A stretch of 64,000 nt of DNA from Rhodococcus jostii RHA1. GTDB lineage: Bacteria; Actinomycetota; Actinomycetes; Mycobacteriales; Mycobacteriaceae. Numbering within the stretch: position 1 is the stretch's first letter; each line of letters begins with the position of its first letter. Positions 34,140 to 44,149 of the stretch are shown one piece after another. The position numbers were made by a program, and so were the translations under genes. The stretch covers positions 3,658,001-3,722,000 of the forward strand of contig NC_008268.1 in NCBI RefSeq assembly GCF_000014565.1, given 5' to 3'. The notes below the pieces were generated by a model that saw nothing but the letters and a program-made list of their open reading frames with translations, was not told where the DNA came from and did not search any database.

Positions 34140-36634
34140 TCGTTCTCCTTGCTCTGTGACGACGCGTGTGCGAGGCGAAGCTCGAACAACTCTGAAGGGG
34201 ATATCGGCATGGAGGTGATCGGGATGCCTTCGGCGTCCTCGATCGCTGCCGCGATGACGGCGGACGTCGGGATCACGCCCGCCTCGCCTGCGCCCTTCAT
34301 CCCGAGGGGATTGAGACCGGACGGGGTGACGGTGTGGTCCATCTCGAGCGAGTCGGGCATCTCGGTGACGAACGGCATCAGGAAATCCATGTACGACGCG
34401 TTGAGCATCTGGCCGTGCTCGTCGTAGACGATCTTCTCGTACAGCGCGCCGCCGACACCCTGCGCGACGGCGCCCATGACCTGGCCCTCGACGATCCGCG
34501 GGTTGATGACGTTGCCGCAGTCGTGGATCACGGCGTACCGCCGCACGTGGATCTCCGCCGTCACCGGATCGGTTTCGACGATCGCCGCGTGCACACCGGA
34601 CGCGAACGTCGACGTCGGGGGCGAGTAGTAGCCGGTGGCCTCGAGCCCGGGTTGTTCACCCTCCCGGACCGGCGGAATCGTCATGTCCGTATCGGCTTTC
34701 GCGAATCCGGTGGCCTGCCGCGACGCGTCGTCGAACGCGTAGCGCAGCGGATTCGACAGCACGGCGACCACACCCAGCGAGATGGACGTGCCCTCGGCGC
34801 CGGGCAGCGTGCCGATCTTGCACACGTGCCCACCGCGAAGTTCCAGTTCGGCGGGGTCGAGGTTCAGCGCCTCACCGGCGATCGTGCGGGCCTTCTCCGC
34901 CACCATCTGCGCGGCCACGTGGAACGCCGAACCGGACATCACGGCGCCGCGGGACGCGAACGTGCCGACGGCATAACCGAATCGACGGGTGTCGCCGGTG
35001 ACGATCTCCACGTCGGTGACCGGCACGCCGAGGTCGTCCGCGACGATCTGCGCGAACGCCGTCTGGTGGCCCTGCCCCTGGGTGGTCAGACCCGTTGCGG
35101 CCTTGACCTTCCCGGACGTCTCGACGAGGACGTGGGCGCCCTCGTACGGGCCCGGTCCGGTGCCTTCCACGTAGGCGCCGATCCCGATGCCCACGGCCCG
35201 GCCTTCGGCCTTCGCCTGTTTCTTGTACTCGGCGAACCCGTCCCAGTCGATGAGCTTCTTGAGCTTGTCGATCCCGGCCTGGTAGTCGCCGGTGTCGTAG
35301 ATCAGCGGGCGGCCGTCCTGGAAGGTGAGGTGGAAGTCGTACGGCATTTCCTCGGGCCGGATGAAGTTGTGTTCGCGAACCTCGATGACGTCCTTGCCGA
35401 GGTATTTCGCGATCGCGTCCATTGCCCGTTCCATCGCGAACACGGCCTGCGGTCGGCCGGCGCCGCGGTAGGGCGTGACGATGACGGTGTTCGTGTAGAG
35501 CGAGTACGCGTCCACCCGGAACGATTTCGGCTTGTACGGCCCGAGCACCTGCGTCGACGTGTTCAGCATGACGATGATGCCGTACGGCAGGTAGGCGCCG
35601 TTGTCGTGCCAGAACGTGAAGTCGAACGCGAGGAGTGTGCCGTCGTCGTCGAATCCGACCGTCACCTCCTGGATCTGGCCGCGCTCGTGCGCGCTCGACA
35701 CGAAATGCTCGCGCCGGTCCTCGACCCATTTGACCTCGCTCGAGATGCCCGCCGTCCCGAGCCGCCGCGCGGCCCAGGTGACCATGACCTCCTCCGGCCA
35801 CGGGTGGACGATCTTGACGCCGAATCCGCCACCGACATCGGGCGCGATGCAGTGGACCTTGTTGTGCGCCATCTTCAGTCGTGCCGCGATCGCGGCGCGA
35901 GCCGACGTCGATGTCTGCGTGGACGTCCAGAACGTGAGCGCCTGCTCGTCGGTGTCCCAGCGCGCGTAGACGCCCTTGCCCTCCATCGGCATCGACGCCG
36001 ACCGCTCGATCTCGAGGTTCAGCGTCAGCCGGTGCGGCGCATTCGCCAGTTCCGCGTCCACGTCGCCGAATCCGTGCTGCAGGTGCGCCGCGACGTTGTC
36101 GGGGACGTCCGCGTGCACCGCGTTGTCCGCCTGCCGCGCCACGTCGATACCCACGACCGGTGGGAGCATCTCGTACGTGACGTCGATCTTGGCGCACGCG
36201 TCCTCGGCGACGTACCGGTTGTCGGCGACCACCATCGCGATCGCCTCGCCGACATGATTCACCTCGTCCTTGGCGAGCGGATACCCGTTGCGCGGGGCGG
36301 TGATCGCCGGATGCGGGATCAGGAGGGGGAGATTCTCCGCCATCTCCGGGGAGTCGTCCACGAGGTCGTCGTACGTGTAGATCGCGTGCACACCGGGCAG
36401 GTCGAGCGCGGCATCGATGTCGATCCCCGTGATGCGGGCATGCGCGTGCGGTGACCGGACGAACGCGGCGATGAGCGCGTTGTGACCCAGATCGTCGAGG
36501 TAGCGGCCGTTGCCGGACAGGAGCCGGGCGTCCTCCGTGCGGGGAATCGGCTTGCCGAACAACTTCTCCGACGCGGCGGGCGCGTCGGCACCCGTGGTGG
36601 GCGCGGGCTCGGTGCGGGGTTTCGTGACGCTCAT
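34136..36634 (-). CDS. Molybdenum hydroxylase large (Mo-cofactor) subunit, CoxL/XdhB family
   Basis: An 832-residue catalytic subunit of the xanthine oxidase family. FGKPIPRTEDARLLSGNGRY opens the protein, DVGGGFGVK lies at ~266-274, PYRGAGR at 388-394, TQGQGHQTAFAQIVAD further on, and GAGE with the catalytic glutamate at ~784. The active-site loop is PYRGAGR, not the AYRCSFR of true form I CO dehydrogenase, so the CO name is unsuitable. Family members hydroxylate N-heterocycles or aldehydes with water as oxygen source. Start ATG 36634, overlapping the iron-sulfur subunit gene by 4 bp. A nucleobase permease, XdhC and PucR nearby suggest a purine-like or other N-heterocyclic substrate (inference). 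Confidence 0.9.
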   Translation of the reverse strand: MSVTKPRTEPAPTTGADAPAASEKLFGKPIPRTEDARLLSGNGRYLDDLGHNALIAAFVRSPHAHARITGIDIDAALDLPGVHAIYTYDDLVDDSPEMAENLPLLIPHPAITAPRNGYPLAKDEVNHVGEAIAMVVADNRYVAEDACAKIDVTYEMLPPVVGIDVARQADNAVHADVPDNVAAHLQHGFGDVDAELANAPHRLTLNLEIERSASMPMEGKGVYARWDTDEQALTFWTSTQTSTSARAAIAARLKMAHNKVHCIAPDVGGGFGVKIVHPWPEEVMVTWAARRLGTAGISSEVKWVEDRREHFVSSAHERGQIQEVTVGFDDDGTLLAFDFTFWHDNGAYLPYGIIVMLNTSTQVLGPYKPKSFRVDAYSLYTNTVIVTPYRGAGRPQAVFAMERAMDAIAKYLGKDVIEVREHNFIRPEEMPYDFHLTFQDGRPLIYDTGDYQAGIDKLKKLIDWDGFAEYKKQAKAEGRAVGIGIGAYVEGTGPGPYEGAHVLVETSGKVKAATGLTTQGQGHQTAFAQIVADDLGVPVTDVEIVTGDTRRFGYAVGTFASRGAVMSGSAFHVAAQMVAEKARTIAGEALNLDPAELELRGGHVCKIGTLPGAEGTSISLGVVAVLSNPLRYAFDDASRQATGFAKADTDMTIPPVREGEQPGLEATGYYSPPTSTFASGVHAAIVETDPVTAEIHVRRYAVIHDCGNVINPRIVEGQVMGAVAQGVGGALYEKIVYDEHGQMLNASYMDFLMPFVTEMPDSLEMDHTVTPSGLNPLGMKGAGEAGVIPTSAVIAAAIEDAEGIPITSMPISPSELFELRLAHASSQSKENE

Positions 36635-37275
36635 GCTCGCCCTGCCCTTCCACCGACCGGGTTGGTCGTGCCGCGGACCTTCGGATCGAGTGAGGCCCGT
36701 GACGACTCGTCGTCCTCGCCGAGCGGGAACTCGCCCGAACGCTCGCGCTTGATCTCCGCGGCGCGCAGCACGGCCGCCCTGATGTTCTGATATCCGGTGC
36801 ACCGGCAGAGGTTGCCCGCGATCGCGTCGGTGGCCTCCTCGCGGGTGGGCGAGTCGTTCTCCTCGAGGAACGCTGCGATGGTGGTCACGAAGCCGGGAGT
36901 GCAGAATCCGCACTGCAGGCCGTGGCAGTCGATGAACGCCTGCTGCACCGGATGCAGGGTGCCGTCGGGTTCGACGAGACCCTCGACGGTGGTGACCTCC
37001 CGGCCCTCGAGGCTCGCCGCGAGCACCAGGCACGACCGCACGGGTTTGCCGTCGAGCAGCACGGTGCATGCGCCGCAGACCCCGTGCTCGCAGCCGACGT
37101 GTGTCCCCGTCTGGCGCAGATGGTGCCGGATCGCGTCGGACGCGAGGGTGCGCGACGGCAGCACCACCGTCTGCGTCACCGCGTTGAGCGTGAACGTCAC
37201 CGCGACGTGCTGTTCACCCGTCTCCTCCTGCAGTCCGGCGAGTTGTTCGTCGATGCTGTGCGTTGCCTTTGCCAT
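36631..37275 (-). CDS. Molybdenum hydroxylase small subunit, two [2Fe-2S] clusters (CoxS type)
   Basis: A 214-residue protein. Plant-type ferredoxin cluster ligands are in GCEHGVCGACTVLLDG with a later RSC; the second, helical cluster is in QCGFCTPGF and LCRCTGYQN. A short N-terminal extension and a charged C-terminal tail of ~40 residues exceed the usual ~160-170 residues. It passes electrons from the Mo site to FAD. Start ATG 37275 follows GGAGGAAGG; it begins 2 bases after the FAD-subunit stop and overlaps the large-subunit gene by 4 bp. Confidence 0.92.
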   Translation of the reverse strand: MAKATHSIDEQLAGLQEETGEQHVAVTFTLNAVTQTVVLPSRTLASDAIRHHLRQTGTHVGCEHGVCGACTVLLDGKPVRSCLVLAASLEGREVTTVEGLVEPDGTLHPVQQAFIDCHGLQCGFCTPGFVTTIAAFLEENDSPTREEATDAIAGNLCRCTGYQNIRAAVLRAAEIKRERSGEFPLGEDDESSRASLDPKVRGTTNPVGGRAGRA

Positions 37276-37277
37276 GG

Positions 37278-38189
37278 TCACCTTCCTCCCGCCGACGCGT
37301 GCACGGCGGCACCGTCGAGCACTGCATCCTGCGCGGCCGCGAAGCCGACCCGGGCGGTCAGCGCCGCCACCAGCTGCGACCGGTACCGCGCGGTGGCGTG
37401 GATGTCGGGCTCGGTGTCGATTCGCTCCCGCGCGAACTCGGACAGATTCCGCCACAACGGGTCCCGGTCGTCCGTCGCGGACGCACCCCGCAGCACGTCC
37501 GTGTAGTCGACGACCTCACCGAGCTCGCCGGCCGACACGTACGTCATCCGAGCCTCCGCGACCGCACCGCCTTCGACCCGCACCTGCGCCGCGACCCCGA
37601 CGAGTGCGTAGTCGCCGTGCCTTCGGGCGATCTCGTCGATCGCCGTCCCGACACCGGGCTCGGCGGCCGGGACGGTGACACTCGTGGCGATCTCGTCCGC
37701 CTCGAGCGTCGTCTCGAGCGGCCCGGCGAACAGGTCGGTCGAGCGGATCTCCCGGACCCCGCGCACGGAACGCACGGTGACCGAGCCGCCGAGCAGCGCG
37801 AGCACGGCCGGCATCTCGGCGGACGGGTCGGCGTGGACGATCGAGCCGACCGTCGTGCCGCGGTTACGGATGGTCGGGTGCGCGACGAGACGCAGCCCGC
37901 GGCCGATCAGCGGCTGCACCTGGGCGGCGCCGCGGTCGGCTTCGAGCACCGAATGGGTGGTCAGTGCGTCGAACGTGACACCGAGCTCGCGTGACGACGA
38001 CACCGCGTCCAACCGGGGGATCGATCCGATGTCGACGAGGTGCGCCGGCGCGGCCAGCCGCATGGAGAGCAACGGGATCAGCGACTGCCCGCCCGCGAGC
38101 ACCTTTCCCTCGTGAGCCACGTCCGCGAGGATCTGAGAGGCCTCGTCGATCGACCGAGGTCGGTGATAAGTCAGTGGCGACGGTTTCAT
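37278..38189 (-). CDS. Molybdenum hydroxylase FAD-binding subunit (CoxM type)
   Basis: A 303-residue FAD subunit of normal length. VLAGGQSLIPLLSMRLAAP (about residues 30-48) is the first flavin-binding loop, and TIRNRGTTVGSIVHADPSAE (about 105-124) is the second. It hands electrons from the iron-sulfur subunit to the final acceptor. It is the first gene of the coxMSL-coxG set; the 76-bp gap to the upstream permease could hold a promoter or simply be an operon gap. Start ATG 38189 after GATCTGAGGA. Confidence 0.92.
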   Translation of the reverse strand: MKPSPLTYHRPRSIDEASQILADVAHEGKVLAGGQSLIPLLSMRLAAPAHLVDIGSIPRLDAVSSSRELGVTFDALTTHSVLEADRGAAQVQPLIGRGLRLVAHPTIRNRGTTVGSIVHADPSAEMPAVLALLGGSVTVRSVRGVREIRSTDLFAGPLETTLEADEIATSVTVPAAEPGVGTAIDEIARRHGDYALVGVAAQVRVEGGAVAEARMTYVSAGELGEVVDYTDVLRGASATDDRDPLWRNLSEFARERIDTEPDIHATARYRSQLVAALTARVGFAAAQDAVLDGAAVHASAGGR

Positions 38190-38265
38190 TCCTCAGATCC
38201 TGCCCGTATCGTACGCTCGACGTTTCGTGAACTAGTGACAAAACTCACGTCCCCCCGATGGCAGA

Positions 38266-39693
38266 TCACGTGAGCTGACCGACCCGATCCGGGGCCGTTC
38301 CGTCGTCCGCGGTGGGCTTCGGGGCGTGACCGCCGGCCCCCGCGTCGTCCGCGTCCTTCGGTGCGATGACCCGGCACAGGTGGTACATGCCGATCACCAC
38401 GATCGTGCCGAGCGCGATGCCGCTGAGGGAGAAACTGTCCGTGAAGGTCAGCTCGGTGTCACCGATCGCGATGATCAGGCCGGCGGCGATGGGCATCAGG
38501 TTGAGCGGGTTGCCGAAGTCGACGCCGTTCTCCTTCCAGATCTTCGCGCCGAGCAGGCCGATGATCCCGTAGAGCACCACCGTGATTCCGCCGAGCACAC
38601 CACCGGGGGTCGCGGAGATGACGGCACCGAACTTGGGGGAGAAGCCCAGCAGCATCGCGATGACGCCTGCCGCGGCGTACGCGGCGGTCGAGTACACCTT
38701 CGTCGCGGCCATGACGCCGATGTTCTCGGCGTACGTCGTCGTGGGGGATCCGCCGACGCTGGTCGCGATGGTCGTGGCAAGGCCGTCGCCGATCAGGGCG
38801 CGTCCCATCATCGGGTCGAGGTCGGTCTTGGTGATCTCGGCGACGGCCTTGACGTGTCCTGCGTTCTCTGCGATCAGGGCGATCACACCGGGCAGCACGA
38901 GGACGATGAACGTGAGGCTGAACGACGGCGCGTGGATGCCCACGATGCCGTTCGCCTCGTCGGAGAACGGCGGAAGTCCGATCCACGACGCGGAGGAGAC
39001 GCCGTCCCAGTTGACGCGGAAGTGCTCGGTGACTCCGCCTGCGACCGGGTCGTACGACGTGATCATGCCGGTCGTCAGGTCGAGCACCCACGACAGCACG
39101 TATCCGAAGAGCAGCGTCAGGAAGATCGCGACCCGTCCGAGGAATCCGCTGAGCGCGACGCTCGCCACCACCAGCACGACCATCACCGTCAGCGCGACCC
39201 ACTGGTCCTGCGGCCAGTACGTTCCGGCCACGACCGGGGCCAGGTTGAACCCGATCAGCATGACGACGGCGCCGGTGACCACGGGCGGCAGGATCTTGAA
39301 CACCACCCCGCCGCCGAGGAAGTGGATCAGCACGCCGATCCCGGCGAGCACGAGACCCGATACCAGGATCGCCCCGGTCACCTGCGCGGAGGTGCCGCCC
39401 TGGGCACGGATGGCGGCGATGCCGCCGACGAACGCGGCCGACGTCCCCAGGTAGCTGGGAATCCGGCCCTTGACGACCAACAGGAAGAAGAGGGTGCAGA
39501 AACCCGACAACATCACGGCCAGTTGAGGATTGAGTCCCATGATGATCGGGAAGACGAACGTGGCCCCGAACATCGAGACCACGTGCTGCCCGCCGAGCCC
39601 GATCGTGCGACCCCAGCTGAGCCGTTCGCTCGGGGCGACGACCTCCCCGGGCGCGATGGTCTTGCCATCTCCGTGCAGTGTCCAGATAGGCAT
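38266..39693 (-). CDS. Nucleobase:cation symporter-2 (uracil/xanthine permease family)
   Basis: A 475-residue NCS2 transporter with about 12-14 membrane segments. The family signature occurs as ALIAENAGHVKAVAEITKTDLDPMMGRALIGDGLATTIATSVGG, containing the QH/NxG-type substrate site region (AENAGH), and TTYAENIGVMAATK follows. Start ATG 39693 (MPIWTLHGDGK) is preferred over the in-frame ATG at 39759, because GAAAGG lies just upstream and relatives begin the same way. It probably imports a purine or pyrimidine base. Its position between the PucR regulator and the Mo-hydroxylase operon points to uptake of that enzyme's substrate (inference). Confidence 0.88.
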   Translation of the reverse strand: MPIWTLHGDGKTIAPGEVVAPSERLSWGRTIGLGGQHVVSMFGATFVFPIIMGLNPQLAVMLSGFCTLFFLLVVKGRIPSYLGTSAAFVGGIAAIRAQGGTSAQVTGAILVSGLVLAGIGVLIHFLGGGVVFKILPPVVTGAVVMLIGFNLAPVVAGTYWPQDQWVALTVMVVLVVASVALSGFLGRVAIFLTLLFGYVLSWVLDLTTGMITSYDPVAGGVTEHFRVNWDGVSSASWIGLPPFSDEANGIVGIHAPSFSLTFIVLVLPGVIALIAENAGHVKAVAEITKTDLDPMMGRALIGDGLATTIATSVGGSPTTTYAENIGVMAATKVYSTAAYAAAGVIAMLLGFSPKFGAVISATPGGVLGGITVVLYGIIGLLGAKIWKENGVDFGNPLNLMPIAAGLIIAIGDTELTFTDSFSLSGIALGTIVVIGMYHLCRVIAPKDADDAGAGGHAPKPTADDGTAPDRVGQLT

Positions 39694-39857
39694 AGGGGGA
39701 CCTTTCAGACAGGTGACGGTGCAGGAGTGCCGACGGCCAGCTTCGATGATGTGCCGCATGTCACAGTTGCACCTCGATAGGAGGGAAACGTTATTACAGC
39801 GTCAGCCACCCGGCGTGAGAAGAATCTGCCAGTGCGCGTGCAGCGAAATTGGCAACT

Positions 39858-41561
39858 TTAGGAATTGATGCCGCGCATCGCCATGATCTTGAGGGCGAGC
39901 GACAGGTCGAGTCGTAATTCGGGGTGATCGGTGAACGACCCGAGCATCTTCTCCAGCTTTACCACCCGGTACCGCAGGGTGTTGTAGTGAAAGTGGAGTT
40001 GACGTGCGGTTTCGGCGATGTTGATGTTGGTGGCGAGCAACACCTCGAGGGTGCGCCGCATGTCCTGAGCCTCGGGTGTGTCGGCCGTCAGTTCGCGGAG
40101 GGTCTCGGAGGCGAACGACTCCAGTTCCCGGTCGTCCTCGACGAGGCTCAGCAACCGGTAGACACCGAGATCGTCGAAATGTGTCACGGCCCAGGCGCCG
40201 GTGATCTGCCGTCCCACCTTCAGCGCGGTCCGGGCCTGGCCGTAGAGGGCCGGGATGCCGTCCACCGAGTCCGTCGGCCGGGACACTCCCACCCCGAAGG
40301 GCCTGCGCCCACCGCCGCCGTCGCCGCGCACGTACGCGACGAGTTCGTGGACGAGGTTCATCGTGTCGGTGCCGACCCCCATCAGGATCACCGTCTCCGT
40401 CGCCAGCGCAGTGACCGCGGCACCGGTGTCACGGCCCGCGACGGCACTCGTGAATGCCCGCGCCTGACGCTCGACGAGCGGCATCCGGGTAGGCATCGAC
40501 GGCTCGTCCTCACCGACCGGATCGGGTTGGATCACCACGACGACCACGGGACGGTCCAGGTCCCAGCCGAACGTCTTGGCATGCGCGACGACGTGCTCGT
40601 GTTCGCCGCCGCGGCCGAGCAGCAGGTCCCGCACGAAGTTCGCGCGATGCTTCTCCTCCACCGAGGACACGACCAGTTCACGGGCGACCACCAGGGCGCA
40701 CACCGCCGCCGCCTGCTCGACGAGATACAGGTCTTCGCTGCGCAGCGGGTGCCCGGTGCTGAAGTGCACCAGCCGCCCGTGATCGATGCCGTTGGCTGAA
40801 ATCGCTGAGACGGCGATGAACTCGTCGCCCAGCCGGTGCAGGCCGAGCCCGCCCTCCGTCGAATCGGTGCGGACCCGCCCGGTGGAGTCGAGCGCCGCAC
40901 TCGACGCCAGCCGGTTCAGCTCGGACTCGTCCCCGGCCCGGCACAACTGACGTCCGTCGGGTGTCGTGATCAGCACGGCCCCGCCCAGTTCGCCGTGGAC
41001 GGCGACGGCGAGTTCGGCGAACCCTCCACCGGCCATCACGACGTCGACGAGCACTCTCCGCAGCCGGTCCGCCTCGAACACGGCGTCGACCTGCCGGGCC
41101 GACAACTCCGCGAGCGCACCCGCCAGCGGGTGTGTCTGCGAGTACAGGTCCGCGACCACGACGACGGGAAGCCCGAGTTCGTCGGCCGCGTCGGACATCT
41201 CGGCCGGCAGCGTGGCGCCGGGGTCGTCGAGTCGGACGGCGAGCCCGCAGACGCCTCGCCTGTCGAGCCGGGCGAGAAACGCGTCGATCGGCTCGACCAG
41301 TCGGCCGAGAACCGCGGACGTGGTGATCAGCAACTGTCCGGTCCGGAGCCACGGTCCGATGTCCGGCACCGCCATCACGGCCACGTTCGAGACCTCACGC
41401 GAGGTGCCGGTCTCGCCGGCGACGAGGGTCGGGGAGACGAGGAGATCGGACACCAGCACGTCGGCGAACGATTGCGGCGCAACGTCCCGACCAGGCGTGT
41501 CGCCGATGTCGGCGGCTGCGCGGAACCCGGGAGCGGAACTACCGACATCCCTCGCCGTCAC
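39858..41561 (-). CDS. PucR-family purine catabolism-type regulator
   Basis: A 567-residue regulator. N-terminal PucR domain at residues ~30-150 (VLVSDLLVSPTLVAGE, GQLLITTSAVL), a GGDEF-like/CdaR middle, and a C-terminal PucR HTH (NIAETARQLHFHYNTLRYRVVKLEKML, about residues 525-551). B. subtilis PucR controls purine degradation genes. Start GTG 41561 with an AGCAGG box upstream. It lies between xdhC and the nucleobase permease, all on the minus strand, so it probably controls this catabolic group. Confidence 0.9.
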   Translation of the reverse strand: MTARDVGSSAPGFRAAADIGDTPGRDVAPQSFADVLVSDLLVSPTLVAGETGTSREVSNVAVMAVPDIGPWLRTGQLLITTSAVLGRLVEPIDAFLARLDRRGVCGLAVRLDDPGATLPAEMSDAADELGLPVVVVADLYSQTHPLAGALAELSARQVDAVFEADRLRRVLVDVVMAGGGFAELAVAVHGELGGAVLITTPDGRQLCRAGDESELNRLASSAALDSTGRVRTDSTEGGLGLHRLGDEFIAVSAISANGIDHGRLVHFSTGHPLRSEDLYLVEQAAAVCALVVARELVVSSVEEKHRANFVRDLLLGRGGEHEHVVAHAKTFGWDLDRPVVVVVIQPDPVGEDEPSMPTRMPLVERQARAFTSAVAGRDTGAAVTALATETVILMGVGTDTMNLVHELVAYVRGDGGGGRRPFGVGVSRPTDSVDGIPALYGQARTALKVGRQITGAWAVTHFDDLGVYRLLSLVEDDRELESFASETLRELTADTPEAQDMRRTLEVLLATNINIAETARQLHFHYNTLRYRVVKLEKMLGSFTDHPELRLDLSLALKIMAMRGINS

Positions 41562-41652
41562 TGCAACACCCTGCTCACTTGATCCGATACTCGCCCCGGA
41601 TGGCGCGAAAGTGTGACCTTAAGTCTCGACCCGAATACCCGTCAAACGATGG

Positions 41653-42756
41653 TCACACGGTGCACTCGAGCGGACGGCCGGTCCCGGCCGGTGCGTCACG
41701 GTGAATCGGACCGCTCAGCTGCTGGAGCTCGAGCCCGGTGGTGCCCCGGGTCGTCTTCATCATCTCGGCGAGGATCGACACCGCGGTCTCTTCGGGAGTG
41801 CGGGCACCCAGGTCGAGGCCGATCGGGGAATGCAGCCGCGCCAGCTCCGCCGTGGTCGTCCCCTGTTCCCGCAGCCGCGCGACCCGGCGCTCGTGCGTGG
41901 CCCGGCTGCCCATCGCGCCGATGTACGCGGCGTCCGATCGCAGGGCCAGCTCCAGCAGTGGGATGTCGAATTTTTCGTCGTGGGTGAGCACCGCGAGGAC
42001 CGTCCGGTGGTCGACCGGCGCGGTCTCGAGGAACCGGTGCGGCCACATCACGACGACGTCGTCGGCGTCCGGGAACCGGGCGCGCGTCGCGAACACGGCG
42101 CGGGCGTCGATCACCGTGACGTGGTAGCCGGCGAACGCGCCGAGCGTGCACATGGCCGCCGCGAAGTCGATGGCCCCGAAGATGTACATCCGCGGTGGGG
42201 GCGCGAAGATCTCGACCATGCACACCGTCTCGGACTGCAGCTGATACACCAGCGACTCACCGGCGTCGAGACGACGGCGGACATTCGCGACGTCGGTCTC
42301 GGGCAGGTCGAGCTCGCCCGCGGGACCGTCCCCGGTGATCACGCAGCGCCGGGTCCGTGATCCGTCGCCCGTCTCCGTCACGACGGCGATCGACTCACCG
42401 CCGCGGATCCGTCGCGCCACATCCGCGAAGTCGGGGAAGTCGTTGTGCCCGATGCGCTGAACGAACACCTCGATGGTGCCGCCGCACGTCAGACCGACAC
42501 CGATCGCGTCGTCGTCCGCCACGCAGAACACCTCGGTCCGGCTCCGTCCGTCGGCCAGCACGTCCCGCGCCGTCTCGTACAGCGCGCTCTCGACGCACCC
42601 ACCGGACACACTTCCGAGCACCTCACCGGATTGCGACACGGCCATCGCCGCGCCCGGTGCCCGCGGAGACGACTTCCAGGTGCGCACCACCGTGGCGAGG
42701 GCGAAGTTCTCGCCGCGGTCGAACCACGCTTCCAGGCCCGTCAGGATGTCGCGCAT
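41653..42756 (-). CDS. xdhC: XdhC/CoxI-family molybdenum cofactor maturation protein
   Basis: A 367-residue protein with the two usual parts. The N-terminal XdhC/CoxI domain (residues ~10-110) contains SVSGGCVES and GLTCGGTIEVF. The C-terminal Rossmann-like domain contains YIFGAIDFAAAM, TRARFPDADDVVV and YIGAMGSRATHERR. XdhC binds and sulfurates Moco for insertion into xanthine-dehydrogenase-type enzymes. It is therefore the likely chaperone for the Mo hydroxylase encoded at 34-38 kb. Start ATG 42756. It is divergent from the CoA-transferase gene, with a 182-bp shared upstream region. Confidence 0.9.
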   Translation of the reverse strand: MRDILTGLEAWFDRGENFALATVVRTWKSSPRAPGAAMAVSQSGEVLGSVSGGCVESALYETARDVLADGRSRTEVFCVADDDAIGVGLTCGGTIEVFVQRIGHNDFPDFADVARRIRGGESIAVVTETGDGSRTRRCVITGDGPAGELDLPETDVANVRRRLDAGESLVYQLQSETVCMVEIFAPPPRMYIFGAIDFAAAMCTLGAFAGYHVTVIDARAVFATRARFPDADDVVVMWPHRFLETAPVDHRTVLAVLTHDEKFDIPLLELALRSDAAYIGAMGSRATHERRVARLREQGTTTAELARLHSPIGLDLGARTPEETAVSILAEMMKTTRGTTGLELQQLSGPIHRDAPAGTGRPLECTV

Positions 42757-42938
42757 CGTCTCGTACTCCTCGGGTGATTCGTCGGGACCCTCACGCTAAC
42801 CGGAGGCGACCGGCCGACGCGGCACACAATGCGCCGAAAACCCCAGCGGCCGCTTGTGCATTCTCGCCATCGCTATCGATCGGCGGCTCCGCAATTCTCG
42901 GACGGCCCCCTTCCTTCACAGAGAACCGAGGATCCACC

Positions 42939-44126
42939 ATGAATCAGTTGCTCAGCGGAATCCGGGTCCTCGACCTCACGCGGGCCCTCGCCGGTCCGCT
43001 GTGCACGGCACTGCTGTCCGATTTCGGCGCCGACATCATCAAGGTCGAGACCCGTTCCGGTGGCGACAGTTCCCGGCAGTGGCCGCCGTTCGACGGCAGC
43101 GACAGCCTGTACTTCGCCTCTGTCAACCGCGGCAAACGGTCCGTCGCGCTCGACATGCGCAGCGAGCAGGGCCGGAAACTGCTGCGCCGCATGGCCGTCG
43201 ACGTGGACGTCATCGTCGAGAACTTCCGTCCCGGCGTCCTCGCGGACATGGGGCTCGATCAGGAGTCGCTCGCCGAAGACAATCCCGGCGTGATCGTCAT
43301 GAGTGTCAGCGGTTTCGGCCCGACCGGACCCGAGCAGTTCTCGCCGGGACTCGATCAGGTGGCGCAGGGCATGTCGGGTCTGATGTCGGTGACCGGCGCG
43401 GGCGACCACACGCCGATGCGCGTCGGCGTCCCGATCATCGATACCGTGTCCGGTATCTATGCGGCACTGGGCATCACGGCGGCGCTCGTGTCGCGGGGCA
43501 GTGACGGCGCCGGTCATCACGTGCAGACGTCGCTGCTCGAATCGGCCCTGTCGATCATGTCGTTCCAGGCGCAGAACTACCTGAGCACCGGTCGCGTCGC
43601 GGAGCCGAACGGCAACACGCACCCGACGATCACGCCGTACGGCACGTTCGACACGGCCGATTTTCCCATCATCATCGCGACCGGCTCGGATCGGCACTGG
43701 GAGTCGCTGTGCCAGGTTCTCGGGGATCCCGACCTCGCCGACCGGCCCGAATACCGCACCGGCCAGTCACGACTCGCGCACCGCGATCGGCTCACCAAGG
43801 AACTCCTCGAACTGCTGTCCGTGCGGCCGGCCGCCGAATGGGTGACGGCGATTCGCGCGGCGGGTATCCCGTGCGGTCCCGTCCACACGATCGATCAGGC
43901 CTTCGCCGACCCTCAGGTGCAGGCGCTGAAGATGGTGCAGCCGGTGGCCACACCTGACGGCGGTGAAGTGCCGCTGGTGCGTGGTCCGTTCTGGGTGGAC
44001 GACGAGACCCTGCCCATCCGGAATGCGCCGCCGATGGTGCTGGGACAGGACACGGCCGAGGTGCTCGGTGAATTCGGGCTGAGCGACGAAGACATCGCGG
44101 GCCTGCGGCGAGACCGGGTGATCTGA
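42939..44126 (+). CDS. CaiB/BaiF family (class III) CoA-transferase
   Basis: A 395-residue protein of typical length. It opens LLSGIRVLDLTRALAGPLCTALLSDFGADIIKVE and has VNRGKRSVALD and SGFGPTGP. The likely nucleophilic aspartate is Asp168 in PIIDTVSG, and the end has IPCGPVHTIDQA. Class III CoA-transferases move CoA between organic acids. The donor and acceptor are unknown. It is the only plus-strand gene in the 28-45 kb catabolic block and is divergent from xdhC. Start ATG 42939. Confidence 0.88.
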   Translation: MNQLLSGIRVLDLTRALAGPLCTALLSDFGADIIKVETRSGGDSSRQWPPFDGSDSLYFASVNRGKRSVALDMRSEQGRKLLRRMAVDVDVIVENFRPGVLADMGLDQESLAEDNPGVIVMSVSGFGPTGPEQFSPGLDQVAQGMSGLMSVTGAGDHTPMRVGVPIIDTVSGIYAALGITAALVSRGSDGAGHHVQTSLLESALSIMSFQAQNYLSTGRVAEPNGNTHPTITPYGTFDTADFPIIIATGSDRHWESLCQVLGDPDLADRPEYRTGQSRLAHRDRLTKELLELLSVRPAAEWVTAIRAAGIPCGPVHTIDQAFADPQVQALKMVQPVATPDGGEVPLVRGPFWVDDETLPIRNAPPMVLGQDTAEVLGEFGLSDEDIAGLRRDRVI

Positions 44127-44149
44127 CACCCGCGTCGGCCGTGGTCGCC

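Noticed and set aside
33483..38189. Carbon monoxide dehydrogenase operon
   Set aside because: Subunit order and CoxG fit, but the active-site loop is PYRGAGR rather than the CO-type AYRCSFR, and a nucleobase permease and PucR accompany it.
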